Below, one piece after another: positions 42,273-50,768 of a DNA stretch of 64,000 nt. The notes beneath the pieces were generated by a model. That model made no database searches, was not told the origin of the DNA, and worked only from the letters and a program-made list of their open reading frames with translations. Numbering within the stretch: the first letter of the stretch is position 1; each line of letters starts with the position of its first letter. The stretch covers positions 141,854 through 205,853 of the forward strand of contig CABJAM010000006.1 of assembly GCA_902363555.1 (NCBI GenBank). Reading direction: 5' to 3'. Origin of the DNA: Lachnospiraceae bacterium (GTDB lineage Bacteria > Bacillota > Clostridia > Lachnospirales > Lachnospiraceae). The translations under genes were made by a program, and so were the position numbers.

Positions 42273-44063
42273 TCACTGCCGGACGGGATAAAAGAAGTCC
42301 ACCAGGCTGCTTATGAGAGATACCTCGCCATTATCATCCAGGTAATATCTGGCCAGCTCAGGATTATCGGTGACAATACCGTCGGCCAGACTGTTTATTA
42401 TGGCTGTGATGGTCCGCTTGGAATTTGCGGTCCATGCGTACACCTTTTTGCCCTGAAGGTGGGCCTGGGCAACCATGGCGTAAGAAAGATTGGTCGTCTC
42501 CACACTGTAACCGTCGATGTTTTTCAAATCGTAGTTATCGGTAAGGAGCAGCGCCGTTACATAAGCCGTTTTCAGCTCCGGTTCCAGCTCCTTGACCTTT
42601 TGCAGTATTTCCATGTTCATGGAAACGATGACACACTGCGTCTCCATATGATATGTGCGTATGAGCTTCACAGTTTCTTCCACGAGATTTTGTTCGTGTC
42701 CGGTATATTTTAACTCGATCATAAGGTTGATCCTGTTTTTGGCCCGGATGAGCATTTCCTCCAGTGTGGGTATCCTTTCACCGGTAAAATCACTATCAAA
42801 AAAAGCGCCGGCATCCAGGCCTTTGACCGTTTCATAATCTGTATCCCAAACATCGGCATCATAGCCGGTCACCCGTTTGAAATTGGAATCATGCATGACG
42901 ATAAGAACGCCGTCTTTTGTCTGCTGAACATCGATCTCCGCCCAGTCTGCGCGGTCCAGGACGGCCTGATCCAGCGCTGCCAGCGTGTTTTCCGGGGCAA
43001 AGGTGGCTCCGGCCCGGTGGGCAACGATTTCTGTGGCCGGATTGGGCGGGTGGACCGGATTACCGGATAGCTCCGATTCGCTGAAAATTCCAAGCATAAA
43101 AAAGGCCAGAACGATGGCGCCTATTTTTTTCAGAAGATGCAAAGGACGCCACGACCGGGCGGGCGCCGGAGCGGGGCTTTCGCCGTTATAGCGGTGGTTC
43201 AGGGTGACGATGATGGCCATGACCGCCGCTGTATAAAATATTTCAAGAAGTACATTCCCGATTTTGGCCAGAGAAACCAGGTCCCAGCGGAAGCTGTATC
43301 GGGCTTCTTCCGGAGGATACGCGGCCTGGTTTATGCCGTACACAACAAGGATGCATGCGGCGGCAAAAAGGATAACAAGCAGTGTCAGGCCAAGCAGACA
43401 CAAAACGATGGAGAGTATTGTCCGCAGCTTCCTTTTTTTTAGCAGTCTTTTACTGGAACGGAGTGCGCCGCGAATACCCTGGCGGTGTGCGATCGCCTCG
43501 GGCAATCCGAAAAGGAAGAAGAAGACGTAGAGATTTATGATCAGCAGGAGCAGCGCAAAAAGTACAAAAAGTACGGTGTTGGCCTGTATAAACTCCATAA
43601 TAAATTCGGGAATCCGAAAGTTGTTTAATACGCTGCTGGAAACCCGGAAAAAGGAGATGGCAAAAAGCGGTACAAGGCTGATGAAAAGCAGGATGTTCCG
43701 GTAATGGAACAAACTGGCGGAATTTACGAGCGATTTCCACCCAAGAGCAGCCAGGGAAATATGCTCACCCTTCCAGCCCGCTTCATAGCAGAGGATGAAT
43801 GAAGCCAGCTCAAAATAGACGTAAAAAGAAAATATTACCAGTGTCAGCAATAATAAAAGAATGGACAGAGGGCTTTTCAGCAGCATCATCACATTTTCCT
43901 GACTGATGTATGTTGTTTTGGCCGCCTTTAATGCCTGGCCCAGCAGTTGGTTTAACACCGGGTAGATGAATACGTAGCCTGCTGTCCGATATAGGATTTC
44001 AAACCATAATAATGTGCTCCAGTTTCTTTTAAGCACCTTTAGCGCCGATTTTATTGATTGCAT
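42273..44063 (-). CDS. Membrane glycerophosphodiester phosphodiesterase
   Basis: A 596-residue protein. The N-terminal ~330 residues hold about eight membrane segments, as in GlpQ-like proteins with a GPDP membrane domain. The C-terminal part is a GDPD barrel beginning IVAHRAGATFAPENT (His and Arg of the active site), then EIDVQQTKDGVLIVMHD, and ending in the NPE-containing TDNPELARYYL. It hydrolyses glycerophosphodiesters, probably on the outer face, from lipids or (lipo)teichoic acid. Start 44063 is chosen because GGAGGAGG is immediately upstream; the longer frame from 44129 has no ribosome binding site. Confidence 0.9.
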   Translation of the reverse strand: MQSIKSALKVLKRNWSTLLWFEILYRTAGYVFIYPVLNQLLGQALKAAKTTYISQENVMMLLKSPLSILLLLLTLVIFSFYVYFELASFILCYEAGWKGEHISLAALGWKSLVNSASLFHYRNILLFISLVPLFAISFFRVSSSVLNNFRIPEFIMEFIQANTVLFVLFALLLLIINLYVFFFLFGLPEAIAHRQGIRGALRSSKRLLKKRKLRTILSIVLCLLGLTLLVILFAAACILVVYGINQAAYPPEEARYSFRWDLVSLAKIGNVLLEIFYTAAVMAIIVTLNHRYNGESPAPAPARSWRPLHLLKKIGAIVLAFFMLGIFSESELSGNPVHPPNPATEIVAHRAGATFAPENTLAALDQAVLDRADWAEIDVQQTKDGVLIVMHDSNFKRVTGYDADVWDTDYETVKGLDAGAFFDSDFTGERIPTLEEMLIRAKNRINLMIELKYTGHEQNLVEETVKLIRTYHMETQCVIVSMNMEILQKVKELEPELKTAYVTALLLTDNYDLKNIDGYSVETTNLSYAMVAQAHLQGKKVYAWTANSKRTITAIINSLADGIVTDNPELARYYLDDNGEVSLISSLVDFFYPVRQ

Positions 44064-44117
44064 TGGGGCCTCCTCCGAAATTTTGTCCTTTAATAGAGTA
44101 GTGTTACTGGTCTGATA

Positions 44118-44146
44118 ATTATAATACATATAAAATTAAATGTAAA
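44118..44146 (-). promoter_or_regulatory. Promoter of phosphodiesterase/kinase operon
   Basis: Minus strand: TTTACA (44141-44146), 17 bp, TATAAT (44118-44123). Confidence 0.72.
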
Positions 44147-44290
44147 CAGTATGCGGAGGGAAACAAAAATCCCGGGGCTGTATAAGTTATGGCTCACGGA
44201 GATTCCTGGCAGCCCTTAAAACGGCGGCCTGCCAGAAATCCCATAAGCAGTAACGGGCACAGCTCCGGGAAGGGGCGGAACGGAAATGTT

Positions 44291-45769
44291 TTATTTGATC
44301 ACAACGGTGCTCAGGGAGCGGGCCGGTGTTTTGATCCGGATAACCTGGCCGCAGATGCGGATGGCGTAAGCCTGATCCTCGTTGGTCTTGTTGAGAATGA
44401 CAGCGGCTATGGAGCCGTCGGGGTTTTTGGCGGCGGTCATTTCCACCCTATCATCACATCTGGAAAAGCCGATACGCCGGGCTCCCGGAACGATGTATCT
44501 GGAGAAATGTCCGATAAAATCATAGGTCAGATTTTTGCGGAAGCTGTAATCGTCGTTCACGATCATGCAGGCTGTAAATCCACCGGGAACATGCCGGGGG
44601 CCGCCATCCTTGTCAACGCACAGATTCCAGTCGATCCACCGGTTCATTCCCGAATTGAGGTTTCCGATAATATCGTGGGCATATGCGACGGCATCTTCAT
44701 ATTCTACGGTTTCCGGTGTTTTATTACTGCCGCCAAAGCCCATCATCTCCATAAAGCCTGTGCGGCCGGGCATGTGGAGCCCGCAGCATTCACTGAGCAT
44801 AAGAACCTTGTCCGGATATTTCTGGCCGGCCATGGCAACGGCCTCGAAATGGTCACCGGAATACCAGTGAAAGGCCAGCCCTTCCACCATTTTGTCCGTA
44901 ACCTCGTCGATGATATCCATGGCATATTCCAGAACTCTTTCTTTATTATGATCCCAAATGTAGATACCGACTTTGCCTACCAGTCCGGCAGCCTCAAATT
45001 CCGGATAAAGGAAATCGCGGAGGAAGGTTTTCTGCTCGGCGGCAGTCCACACGCAGCTATCCCAGTTGGTCGCGGCGATGGATTCATTCTGGATGGACAT
45101 CATGGTCACAGGAATACCTTCATCCAGGTAAGCATTGACAAATTTAACAAGATATTTGGCCCAGGAGCTGTAATATTCCGGCTTCAGACTGCCGCCGTTA
45201 CAGCGGGAGGGCGTGTCGTAATCGATCTTTGGCATCATGGATTCCGGAAGTCCGCCATAAACAGCGGCATCATTTTTCGGACGTGCGGGTGGGGTCTTCC
45301 AGCAGGCCGGGGGCGACCATGGGCTTAAGAGCACAGACAGGGGCTCGCTGGACATGGCAAGCGCTTCCTTTAAAACGGGAAGGATATATTTCTTATCTCT
45401 TTTTAAAGAAAAGGTTTCAAAATCCGGGTCAGCCATGGGATCATCCACTGCGGTATATTCCTCCAGGGAATAGTCGCAGCTATCCATGTGGACTCTCAAG
45501 AATTTCATATGGTTGCCGTGCTCACCGAAAAATGCTTTCAGCGCTTCGTGACGTGTCGCTTCGTCCATCTGTGAGAAAAGCCAGGCGGAGGTTTCGGTCA
45601 TTGCACCGCCAAAGCCCTCGATGGTCTGATAGGTGATGTCCGGATAAATATTCAGGACGCCGGATTCCAGATGTCTTGGTTCATCAGCCTCCGCGGTCAC
45701 AGGAATGGTGAAGCTTTCAGGGTAAGCTTTGCCATTGGCGGAATATGTGATTATTTGTTCGCACTGCAT
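44291..45769 (-). CDS. GH30-family glycosidase (glucosylceramidase-like)
   Basis: A 492-residue GH30 enzyme. TIEGFGGAMTETSAW marks the N-terminal barrel start, Glu229 in IQNES is the acid/base, and Glu327 in LSECCG the nucleophile. The C-terminal beta domain includes the typical GARRIGFSRCDD stretch. GH30 subfamilies include beta-glucosylceramidases, beta-1,6-glucanases and beta-xylosidases. No signal peptide, so it acts on imported glycosides. It is divergent from an AraC-type regulator across a 195-bp gap, suggesting regulation by that protein. Confidence 0.9.
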   Translation of the reverse strand: MQCEQIITYSANGKAYPESFTIPVTAEADEPRHLESGVLNIYPDITYQTIEGFGGAMTETSAWLFSQMDEATRHEALKAFFGEHGNHMKFLRVHMDSCDYSLEEYTAVDDPMADPDFETFSLKRDKKYILPVLKEALAMSSEPLSVLLSPWSPPACWKTPPARPKNDAAVYGGLPESMMPKIDYDTPSRCNGGSLKPEYYSSWAKYLVKFVNAYLDEGIPVTMMSIQNESIAATNWDSCVWTAAEQKTFLRDFLYPEFEAAGLVGKVGIYIWDHNKERVLEYAMDIIDEVTDKMVEGLAFHWYSGDHFEAVAMAGQKYPDKVLMLSECCGLHMPGRTGFMEMMGFGGSNKTPETVEYEDAVAYAHDIIGNLNSGMNRWIDWNLCVDKDGGPRHVPGGFTACMIVNDDYSFRKNLTYDFIGHFSRYIVPGARRIGFSRCDDRVEMTAAKNPDGSIAAVILNKTNEDQAYAIRICGQVIRIKTPARSLSTVVIK

Positions 45770-45888
45770 AGGTGGGTCCTCCTTTTTGTATAAATGAATA
45801 TACTCAGATCATATCACAAAAATACACCGGTGTCTTATTTAATCCGAGCTTGATATTCCAGTATTCGATCAAATACAGTCTAATTTCA

Positions 45889-45917
45889 TTGTTAAAATTC
45901 CATTTTTATGATAAACT
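45889..45917 (+). promoter_or_regulatory. Possible promoter of AraC-type gene
   Basis: TTGTTA (45889-45894), 17 bp, TAAACT (45912-45917), 48 bp upstream of the ATG. Moderate match. Confidence 0.45.
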
Positions 45918-45964
45918 GAATCCTATATATATACTTTGCACGGATCGTTAAAGGGGGGAAGGCT

Positions 45965-46957
45965 ATGGATCATTCGGGATATTATGAGATCGTCAATCAT
46001 TCGGAGGACCGGACAGGGCTGCGGATGAATGTGATTGCCGGAAATGTGTTATTTAACCGGCTTCACTGGCATGAAAGCCTGGAAATTTTCTGCTGTATTT
46101 ACGGCAGTGTTCGCTTTAATATACAGGGAACCGCTTATGCGCTCACGGCGGGGGATGTGGTGACGGTGAGCAGCGGGCTCAGCCACGAGATTACCGAAGG
46201 AACGCCCGATGGGCTTCAGGTTATCTTTTCTGCGGACCCGTCACTGCTGCGGTCCGCCGGGGGCGGCCGGTATGCCTTTTCCACTGTGGGGGATGGGGCG
46301 CTTTCACGCACCCATAAGGATATATGTCAGGTACGTGCCGCCATCGCCAGGCTGGCGGCAGCGCTGATGCCGGACGCGCAGCGCGCGCCACATCACGGCA
46401 CGGATGAAAATGATTATACGGATGAGCAGTGGTACCAGTTTCATAAGGAGCTCTACACGATATTGATGTGCCTGTCGCGGTATAAGCTGCCTGACGCAGT
46501 GGGGCGGGAGGAAAGCCAGCCTTATGGCCGCTTTACCCGCTGTGTGGAAATGATCCACCAAAACTATGATAAGCCGTTGAGTGCCGGGCTGCTTGCCCGG
46601 GAAATCGGTTTTAGCGAGCCTACGATTTACCGGTTATTCCATGAAAATATGGGGCTCAGCTTCAATCATTATCTCAATTCGGTCCGGGTCAGCGCGGCCT
46701 GCGGCCTTATGGAAAATTCAGATCTGAGTATGACGGAGATCGCGGCCAGGTGCGGTTTTTCAAGTCTCAGTAATTTTTACCGCGCCTTTCATCAGTTTGT
46801 GGGGATGCCGCCCAGGGATTACCGCAAATACAGAGGCACCGGTTTAATAGGAAGCCATGGCGTGCAAAAGGATCTGATGATGCACAACCGCTTTTTGCCG
46901 CTCTGGGAGCTGCCTTACAGCCGGGAGGATCTGGTGCGCATCGGGGCGGAGGCGTAG
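45965..46957 (+). CDS. AraC-family transcriptional regulator
   Basis: A 330-residue protein. An N-terminal cupin-like sugar-sensing domain (LHWHESLEIFCCIYG, then GDVVTVSSGLSHEI) is joined to two AraC helix-turn-helix units at about residues 190-285 (ARE-IGFSEPTIYRLF and EIAARCGFSSLSNFYRAF). It starts behind AAGGGGGGAAGG. Divergent to GH30, and followed by the rhamnulose-1-phosphate aldolase on the same strand, which has its own promoter; it may control either gene or both. A short tail follows the helix-turn-helix domain. Confidence 0.92.
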   Translation: MDHSGYYEIVNHSEDRTGLRMNVIAGNVLFNRLHWHESLEIFCCIYGSVRFNIQGTAYALTAGDVVTVSSGLSHEITEGTPDGLQVIFSADPSLLRSAGGGRYAFSTVGDGALSRTHKDICQVRAAIARLAAALMPDAQRAPHHGTDENDYTDEQWYQFHKELYTILMCLSRYKLPDAVGREESQPYGRFTRCVEMIHQNYDKPLSAGLLAREIGFSEPTIYRLFHENMGLSFNHYLNSVRVSAACGLMENSDLSMTEIAARCGFSSLSNFYRAFHQFVGMPPRDYRKYRGTGLIGSHGVQKDLMMHNRFLPLWELPYSREDLVRIGAEA

Positions 46958-47010
46958 CGGTCATTCCAAAATGGTTATCATATAAGAAAATAATGTAATC
47001 ATCAGAAATA

Positions 47011-47039
47011 TTGCAACCCGTCCGGGTTTCGGTTATACT
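47011..47039 (+). promoter_or_regulatory. rhaD promoter
   Basis: TTGCAA (47011-47016), 17 bp, TATACT (47034-47039), 34 bp before the start codon. Confidence 0.75.
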
Positions 47040-47073
47040 TATAAAAAATAAACATGGCGGGAGGATTTGGATT

Positions 47074-47901
47074 ATGAAAATACTCGATACAAAGTTTGTA
47101 CAGGGCTTTATTAAAATGGCTGATGACGGGTTCCACCACGGCTGGCATGAAAGAAACGGCGGAAACCTTTCCTATCGTATTAAGCCGGAGGAGGTTGACA
47201 GCATCCGCAGCCGTTTAAATGATAATAAAGAGTGGACACCCATAGGCGCAAAGGTTCCAGGGCTTGCCGGCGAGTTTTTCCTTGTGACCGGCAGCGGTAA
47301 ATATTTCCGGAATATCATTATCGATCCGGAGGCGTGCATTGCGATCATCGAGGTGGACGCTCTTGGTGAGAACTACCGCATCCGCTGGGGTCTTGTGGAA
47401 GGCGGGCGGCCCACCAGCGAGCTGCCGTCCCATCTGATGAACCATGAGGTTAAAAAGCGGGTGACCGGCGGTAAGCACCGGGTGATCTATCATGCCCATA
47501 CGACCAATGTGATCGCCTTAACCTTTGTCCTGCCGCTCAATGATGAAGTATTTACGCGGGAGCTTTGGGAAATGGCCACGGAATGTCCGGTTGTATTTCC
47601 GGATGGCGTGGGTGTGATCGGATGGATGGTTCCAGGCGGCCGGGAAATTGCCGTGGAGACAAGTAAGATGATGGAAAAATACGATGTGGCCATCTGGGCC
47701 CACCATGGCATGTTCTGCTCCGGGGAAGATTTTGACCTGACCATCGGTCTGATGCATACGGTGGAAAAGTCTGCGGAGATTTTGGTCAAAGTGCTTTCCA
47801 TGCGTTCGGAAAAGCTCCAGACCATCACGCCGCAAAATTTCAGAGATCTGGCCGAGGGCTTTAAAGTATCGCTGCCGGAGCGGTTCCTCTATGAAAAGTA
47901 G
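47074..47901 (+). CDS. rhaD: Rhamnulose-1-phosphate aldolase
   Basis: A 275-residue class II aldolase closely resembling E. coli RhaD across its length: GWHERNGGNLSYRI, VTGSGKYFRN, WGLVEGGRPTSELPSHLM, YHAHTTNVIALT (zinc His pair), VVFPDGVG, and a C-terminal WAHHGMF histidine. It splits L-rhamnulose-1-phosphate into dihydroxyacetone phosphate and L-lactaldehyde. Start 47074 has GGGAGG upstream; the in-frame extension to 47011 covers the promoter. No rhamnose isomerase or rhamnulokinase is next to it. The lactaldehyde would be reduced to 1,2-propanediol, a classic glycyl-radical or B12 dehydratase substrate, though no link to the glycyl radical enzymes here is shown. Confidence 0.94.
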   Translation: MKILDTKFVQGFIKMADDGFHHGWHERNGGNLSYRIKPEEVDSIRSRLNDNKEWTPIGAKVPGLAGEFFLVTGSGKYFRNIIIDPEACIAIIEVDALGENYRIRWGLVEGGRPTSELPSHLMNHEVKKRVTGGKHRVIYHAHTTNVIALTFVLPLNDEVFTRELWEMATECPVVFPDGVGVIGWMVPGGREIAVETSKMMEKYDVAIWAHHGMFCSGEDFDLTIGLMHTVEKSAEILVKVLSMRSEKLQTITPQNFRDLAEGFKVSLPERFLYEK

Positions 47902-47906
47902 GCATT

Positions 47907-47946
47907 ACAGGCTCCGCAGTTTCCTTTGTGAAATTGCGGAGCCTGT
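47907..47946. terminator. Bidirectional terminator
   Basis: ACAGGCTCCGCA pairs with TGCGGAGCCTGT, with extra TTTC/GAAA pairing inside. It lies between the convergent rhaD and SnoaL-like genes. Confidence 0.82.
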
Positions 47947-47949
47947 CTG

Positions 47950-48321
47950 TTAATTGAATAAGCTGTTTCCGTTGACGGGTACGATCCCGCCGATATCATG
48001 CTGCACGCAATCCCAATGCTCTGCCAGCTTCCCGTCTTCGATGCGGTACATATCGAAAACCTTGTTCTCCATACCATTGACACCCATGGTGCACTTAAAG
48101 AATACAACGACCATGTCGTTTTCGCATACAATGTGGGCGATCTCCATATGGGGCTTTAATGCCAGGAATTTTTTGCAAAATTCCAGAAAACCGTCTTTTC
48201 CGTCTGGAACCTCCGGATTGTGCTGCTTATAATCGTCACGCATATAAGCGTCGATGTTGGAAACATCCCATTGATTAAATACTTCGTCATAAAACTTTAA
48301 TATCAATTCCCTGTTCGTCAT
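47950..48321 (-). CDS. SnoaL-like (NTF2-fold) small protein
   Basis: A 123-residue protein of the SnoaL/ester-cyclase-like NTF2 fold: NRELILKFYDEVFNQWDVSNIDAYM at the start, then HNPEVPDGKDGFLEFC, and GKLAEHWDCVQHDIG at the end. The conserved Trp/His near the C-terminus fit the family, whose members are often of unknown function. Monocistronic on the minus strand with GGAGGAAA upstream of the ATG. Confidence 0.82.
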   Translation of the reverse strand: MTNRELILKFYDEVFNQWDVSNIDAYMRDDYKQHNPEVPDGKDGFLEFCKKFLALKPHMEIAHIVCENDMVVVFFKCTMGVNGMENKVFDMYRIEDGKLAEHWDCVQHDIGGIVPVNGNSLFN

Positions 48322-48401
48322 TTTTTTCCTCCAATGTGACTTTAATTATATGGACTGTGCGATTTTATTATACCAGAGTTCCACCCCAATAGTAAAGAAT
48401 T

Positions 48402-48547
48402 TGTTTCTGTTCACGCCCACGCCACTCACTACGCTGAGTGGCTGGGAACGGAGCGTAAATTCGGCCAATGAGCCGGCCCCTCGCCGCAGGCGACTTTTAA
48501 TGGGCCGGCGAAGTTATTGTTTACTGGCCTGCCAGTGAACAAAAACA
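48402..48547. repeat. Structured intergenic element with terminal inverted repeats
   Basis: In the 445-bp gap between the SnoaL-like gene and the next gene. Ends TGTTTCTGTTCAC (48402-48414) and GTGAACAAAAACA (48535-48547) match in 11 of 13 positions as inverted repeats. Inside are three hairpins: CCACTCA/TGAGTGG (48422-48441); nested GCCGGCCC/GGGCCGGC with TCGCC-GCA-GGCGA (48472-48509); and ACTGGC-CT-GCCAGT (48523-48536). It encodes no protein. It could be a small MITE-like insertion or a structured RNA. Confidence 0.6.
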
Positions 48548-48585
48548 GGAATTTTCTTAAATGTTCTTAATTTTTATAAAAAATT

Positions 48586-48614
48586 TTGAAATTGGCAATA
48601 TTGTGTGGTATAAT
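48586..48614 (+). promoter_or_regulatory. Promoter embedded in hairpin, c-di-AMP locus
   Basis: TTGAAA (48586-48591), 17 bp, TATAAT (48609-48614), preceded by TG-like bases. The -10 box lies inside an inverted repeat (GGTATAATAGCTGC and GCAGTTATTATACC, 48607-48637, one mismatch) followed by GCG and eight T. The same DNA therefore looks like both a promoter and a terminator. It probably drives the five-gene run to the HPr gene. Confidence 0.68.
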
Positions 48615-48766
48615 AGCTGCAAAGCAGTTATTATACCGCGTTTTTTTTGCGTGCCCGCTTCCAAAATTTGGGATTGGCATGACGGCGCACGAAACAATAC
48701 GCAGTGTCGGCGGATCATATTTATATCTGCCGGGCAAATTAGCTTATGAGTGTGAGAGGTAGATGT

Positions 48767-49195
48767 ATGCTAAACGAAAAAAAAATCCGGCTGATGGCCC
48801 GCACAGCGATTTACGAAAAGCATGAAGGGAAAGAGGATTTAAAAATCAATCAGTACTGCAGCAGCGATTATGTGCGTTTTAATATGCTTAAAACGTTGAT
48901 CGGCGTTACGATTGCCGTTTTTTTATGCAGCTGTATTTATGTGATGTACTCTTCCCAGGATATTTTTGAAATATTCTTTAAGGTAGACTTAAAGGCGCTG
49001 GCGCGTTTATTGCTGACCGCTTATTTTCTTTCGCTCGTTGTCTATATTATTATCTGCATACTGTATTATCAGTATCGGTACAGCAGGGCGAAGAAACGTC
49101 TGAAACATTATAATAGAAATCTGACTCTGATTGAAAAATATTCCCAGAATCTTTCAGTGACGGAAGACGCAGGAGGTAACGAAGATAATGTCTAG
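48767..49195 (+). CDS. Small two-TM membrane protein, uncharacterised
   Basis: A 142-residue protein I do not recognise. Residues 1-40 are polar and basic, followed by two membrane segments (about 45-68 and 82-105, with many Ile/Leu/Tyr), and a charged C-terminal tail ending in EDAGGNEDNV. Start 48767 is preferred over the ATG at 48746 because GAGAGG lies 7 bp upstream. It overlaps the next gene by 8 bp and is the first gene of a run leading to cdaA and cdaR. Confidence 0.72.
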   Translation: MLNEKKIRLMARTAIYEKHEGKEDLKINQYCSSDYVRFNMLKTLIGVTIAVFLCSCIYVMYSSQDIFEIFFKVDLKALARLLLTAYFLSLVVYIIICILYYQYRYSRAKKRLKHYNRNLTLIEKYSQNLSVTEDAGGNEDNV

Positions 49196-50741
49196 TTTTT
49201 TTGTGTATAAAGCGAAGGTGGCGAAATTTTATAAGGATTTTGAAGTCTGGTTCCGGATCATTTTCAAATTCCTTGTGGCCTTTTTCGTATTCGGTTACGT
49301 CAATGACAGTCTGGGATACTATAAGGTTCTCGACAATCTTGGGATTCAGACAGTGCTGTCCCTTATAAGCGCCATTGTTCCGTCGTCGGTCTTTGTTTTG
49401 CTTGTAGCGGTCATATCTATATTGCATTTGTACAAGCTGTCATTGATTATGATGGTGCTGGCACTTGTGATCTTTATCGTGTTTTATTTTCTTTATTTGA
49501 AGTTTGCACCGGGCCACGGTGTGCTTATGATGGTGATACCCGTTCTGATGCCGCTGAACATGCACTTTATCGTGCCGCTGATCGCGGGCCTGTTTTTCAC
49601 GCCCTTTACGATCGTGCCTATCGGCTGCTGCTTCATCGTGATGAAGTTTGTGCAGTATATTATTGAGGCGGCGCCTATGGTAGATACTGTAAAGCTGGAT
49701 GTGACGGCCATCGTGGAAGCCTACCAGTATGTGATCGACCATGTGCTTGATAACAAAGAAATGCTTCTGTATGCGGCAGTATTTGCCCTGATCGTCGTCG
49801 TGACCTATCTGATCAGCCGTCTGCCCTTTGATTATTCCTGGTATGTGGGCATTGGTGCCGGTGTTGTGGCCGGGATCGTAGGTATGCTCATGGGCAGCGG
49901 GATGATGGATGTGGAGATTTCCGCAGGCGGTTCCATTTTCGGCCTGATCATCAGCGGCCTGATCATGGCAGTCATACAGTTTCTGCATTGCTCTGTGGAC
50001 TATTCACGGAAGGAATTTGTTCAGTTTGAGGACGATGATTACTATTACTATGTGAAGGCGATCCCAAAGATCGTTGTGGCGGAGCCGGATAAAAACGTCC
50101 GCACGATCTATGAAGATAACAGCATCATTCTCGATGATGCCCAGGCGGATGAGGAAATGCCTGTGGAGGATGATGACTACGAAGATACGGACAGTGTTTT
50201 CGGCGGCCGGATCAAGGGAAGCCTGGATAATCTGTTCGGCGGCATGGATGAGCCGAAAAAGAATGATAAAAAGACTTCCGGCAAAAAGTCAGGAAAGACT
50301 AAAAAGTCCGGCAGGAACACTAATAATAATGAAGCGGATATGCATATGCCTGAGGAGACTTCTGTAAAGGATTATGATTTTACGGATGAGGATGAGCTCT
50401 TTGCAAAGTATGCTTCGGATGATACGATCATTAATACGCCTATAATGCCCATGGATCAACCGGACTCCGGGATTGCTGACAATGTGATCCCTGAAATCAA
50501 GCTGCCGGATATTGGACATGAGCGCAAAGCTTCCGACACAGGCGCCTCTGCCGGCGGAAGAAGCAGCCGCAAGACCTCGGGCACGAAGGCTAAAGCGCAG
50601 CCGAAAGCTGCGTCTGGCAAACGCCGTGTATCCGAACAGTTCGATGATTATGATTCGTTGGACAGCTATGATGATGATTTTGGCTATGATGATTCCATGC
50701 AGGATTATTCCGATAGCTCAGATTATGATGACTTTGACTGA
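49188..50741 (+). CDS. Polytopic membrane protein with acidic disordered tail
   Basis: A 517-residue protein without a family I can name. Residues 1-270 contain about seven or eight membrane segments. After an acidic DDDYYYY patch the rest (about 285-517) is predicted disordered: very acidic, with Lys/Ser-rich stretches (KKTSGKKSGKTKKSGR) and a C-terminus of alternating Asp, Tyr and Ser. It overlaps the preceding gene by 8 bp and is 21 bp upstream of the cdaA frame, so all are likely co-expressed. A role in envelope or c-di-AMP homeostasis is inferred from context only. Confidence 0.8.
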   Translation: MSSFFVYKAKVAKFYKDFEVWFRIIFKFLVAFFVFGYVNDSLGYYKVLDNLGIQTVLSLISAIVPSSVFVLLVAVISILHLYKLSLIMMVLALVIFIVFYFLYLKFAPGHGVLMMVIPVLMPLNMHFIVPLIAGLFFTPFTIVPIGCCFIVMKFVQYIIEAAPMVDTVKLDVTAIVEAYQYVIDHVLDNKEMLLYAAVFALIVVVTYLISRLPFDYSWYVGIGAGVVAGIVGMLMGSGMMDVEISAGGSIFGLIISGLIMAVIQFLHCSVDYSRKEFVQFEDDDYYYYVKAIPKIVVAEPDKNVRTIYEDNSIILDDAQADEEMPVEDDDYEDTDSVFGGRIKGSLDNLFGGMDEPKKNDKKTSGKKSGKTKKSGRNTNNNEADMHMPEETSVKDYDFTDEDELFAKYASDDTIINTPIMPMDQPDSGIADNVIPEIKLPDIGHERKASDTGASAGGRSSRKTSGTKAKAQPKAASGKRRVSEQFDDYDSLDSYDDDFGYDDSMQDYSDSSDYDDFD

Positions 50742-50768
50742 TAAAATATCAAACAATGGAAGGTGACG

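Noticed and set aside
44189..45328. A 379-codon plus-strand frame opposite GH30
   Set aside because: Shadow of the GH30 gene, which has intact catalytic motifs; the plus frame shows no domain.
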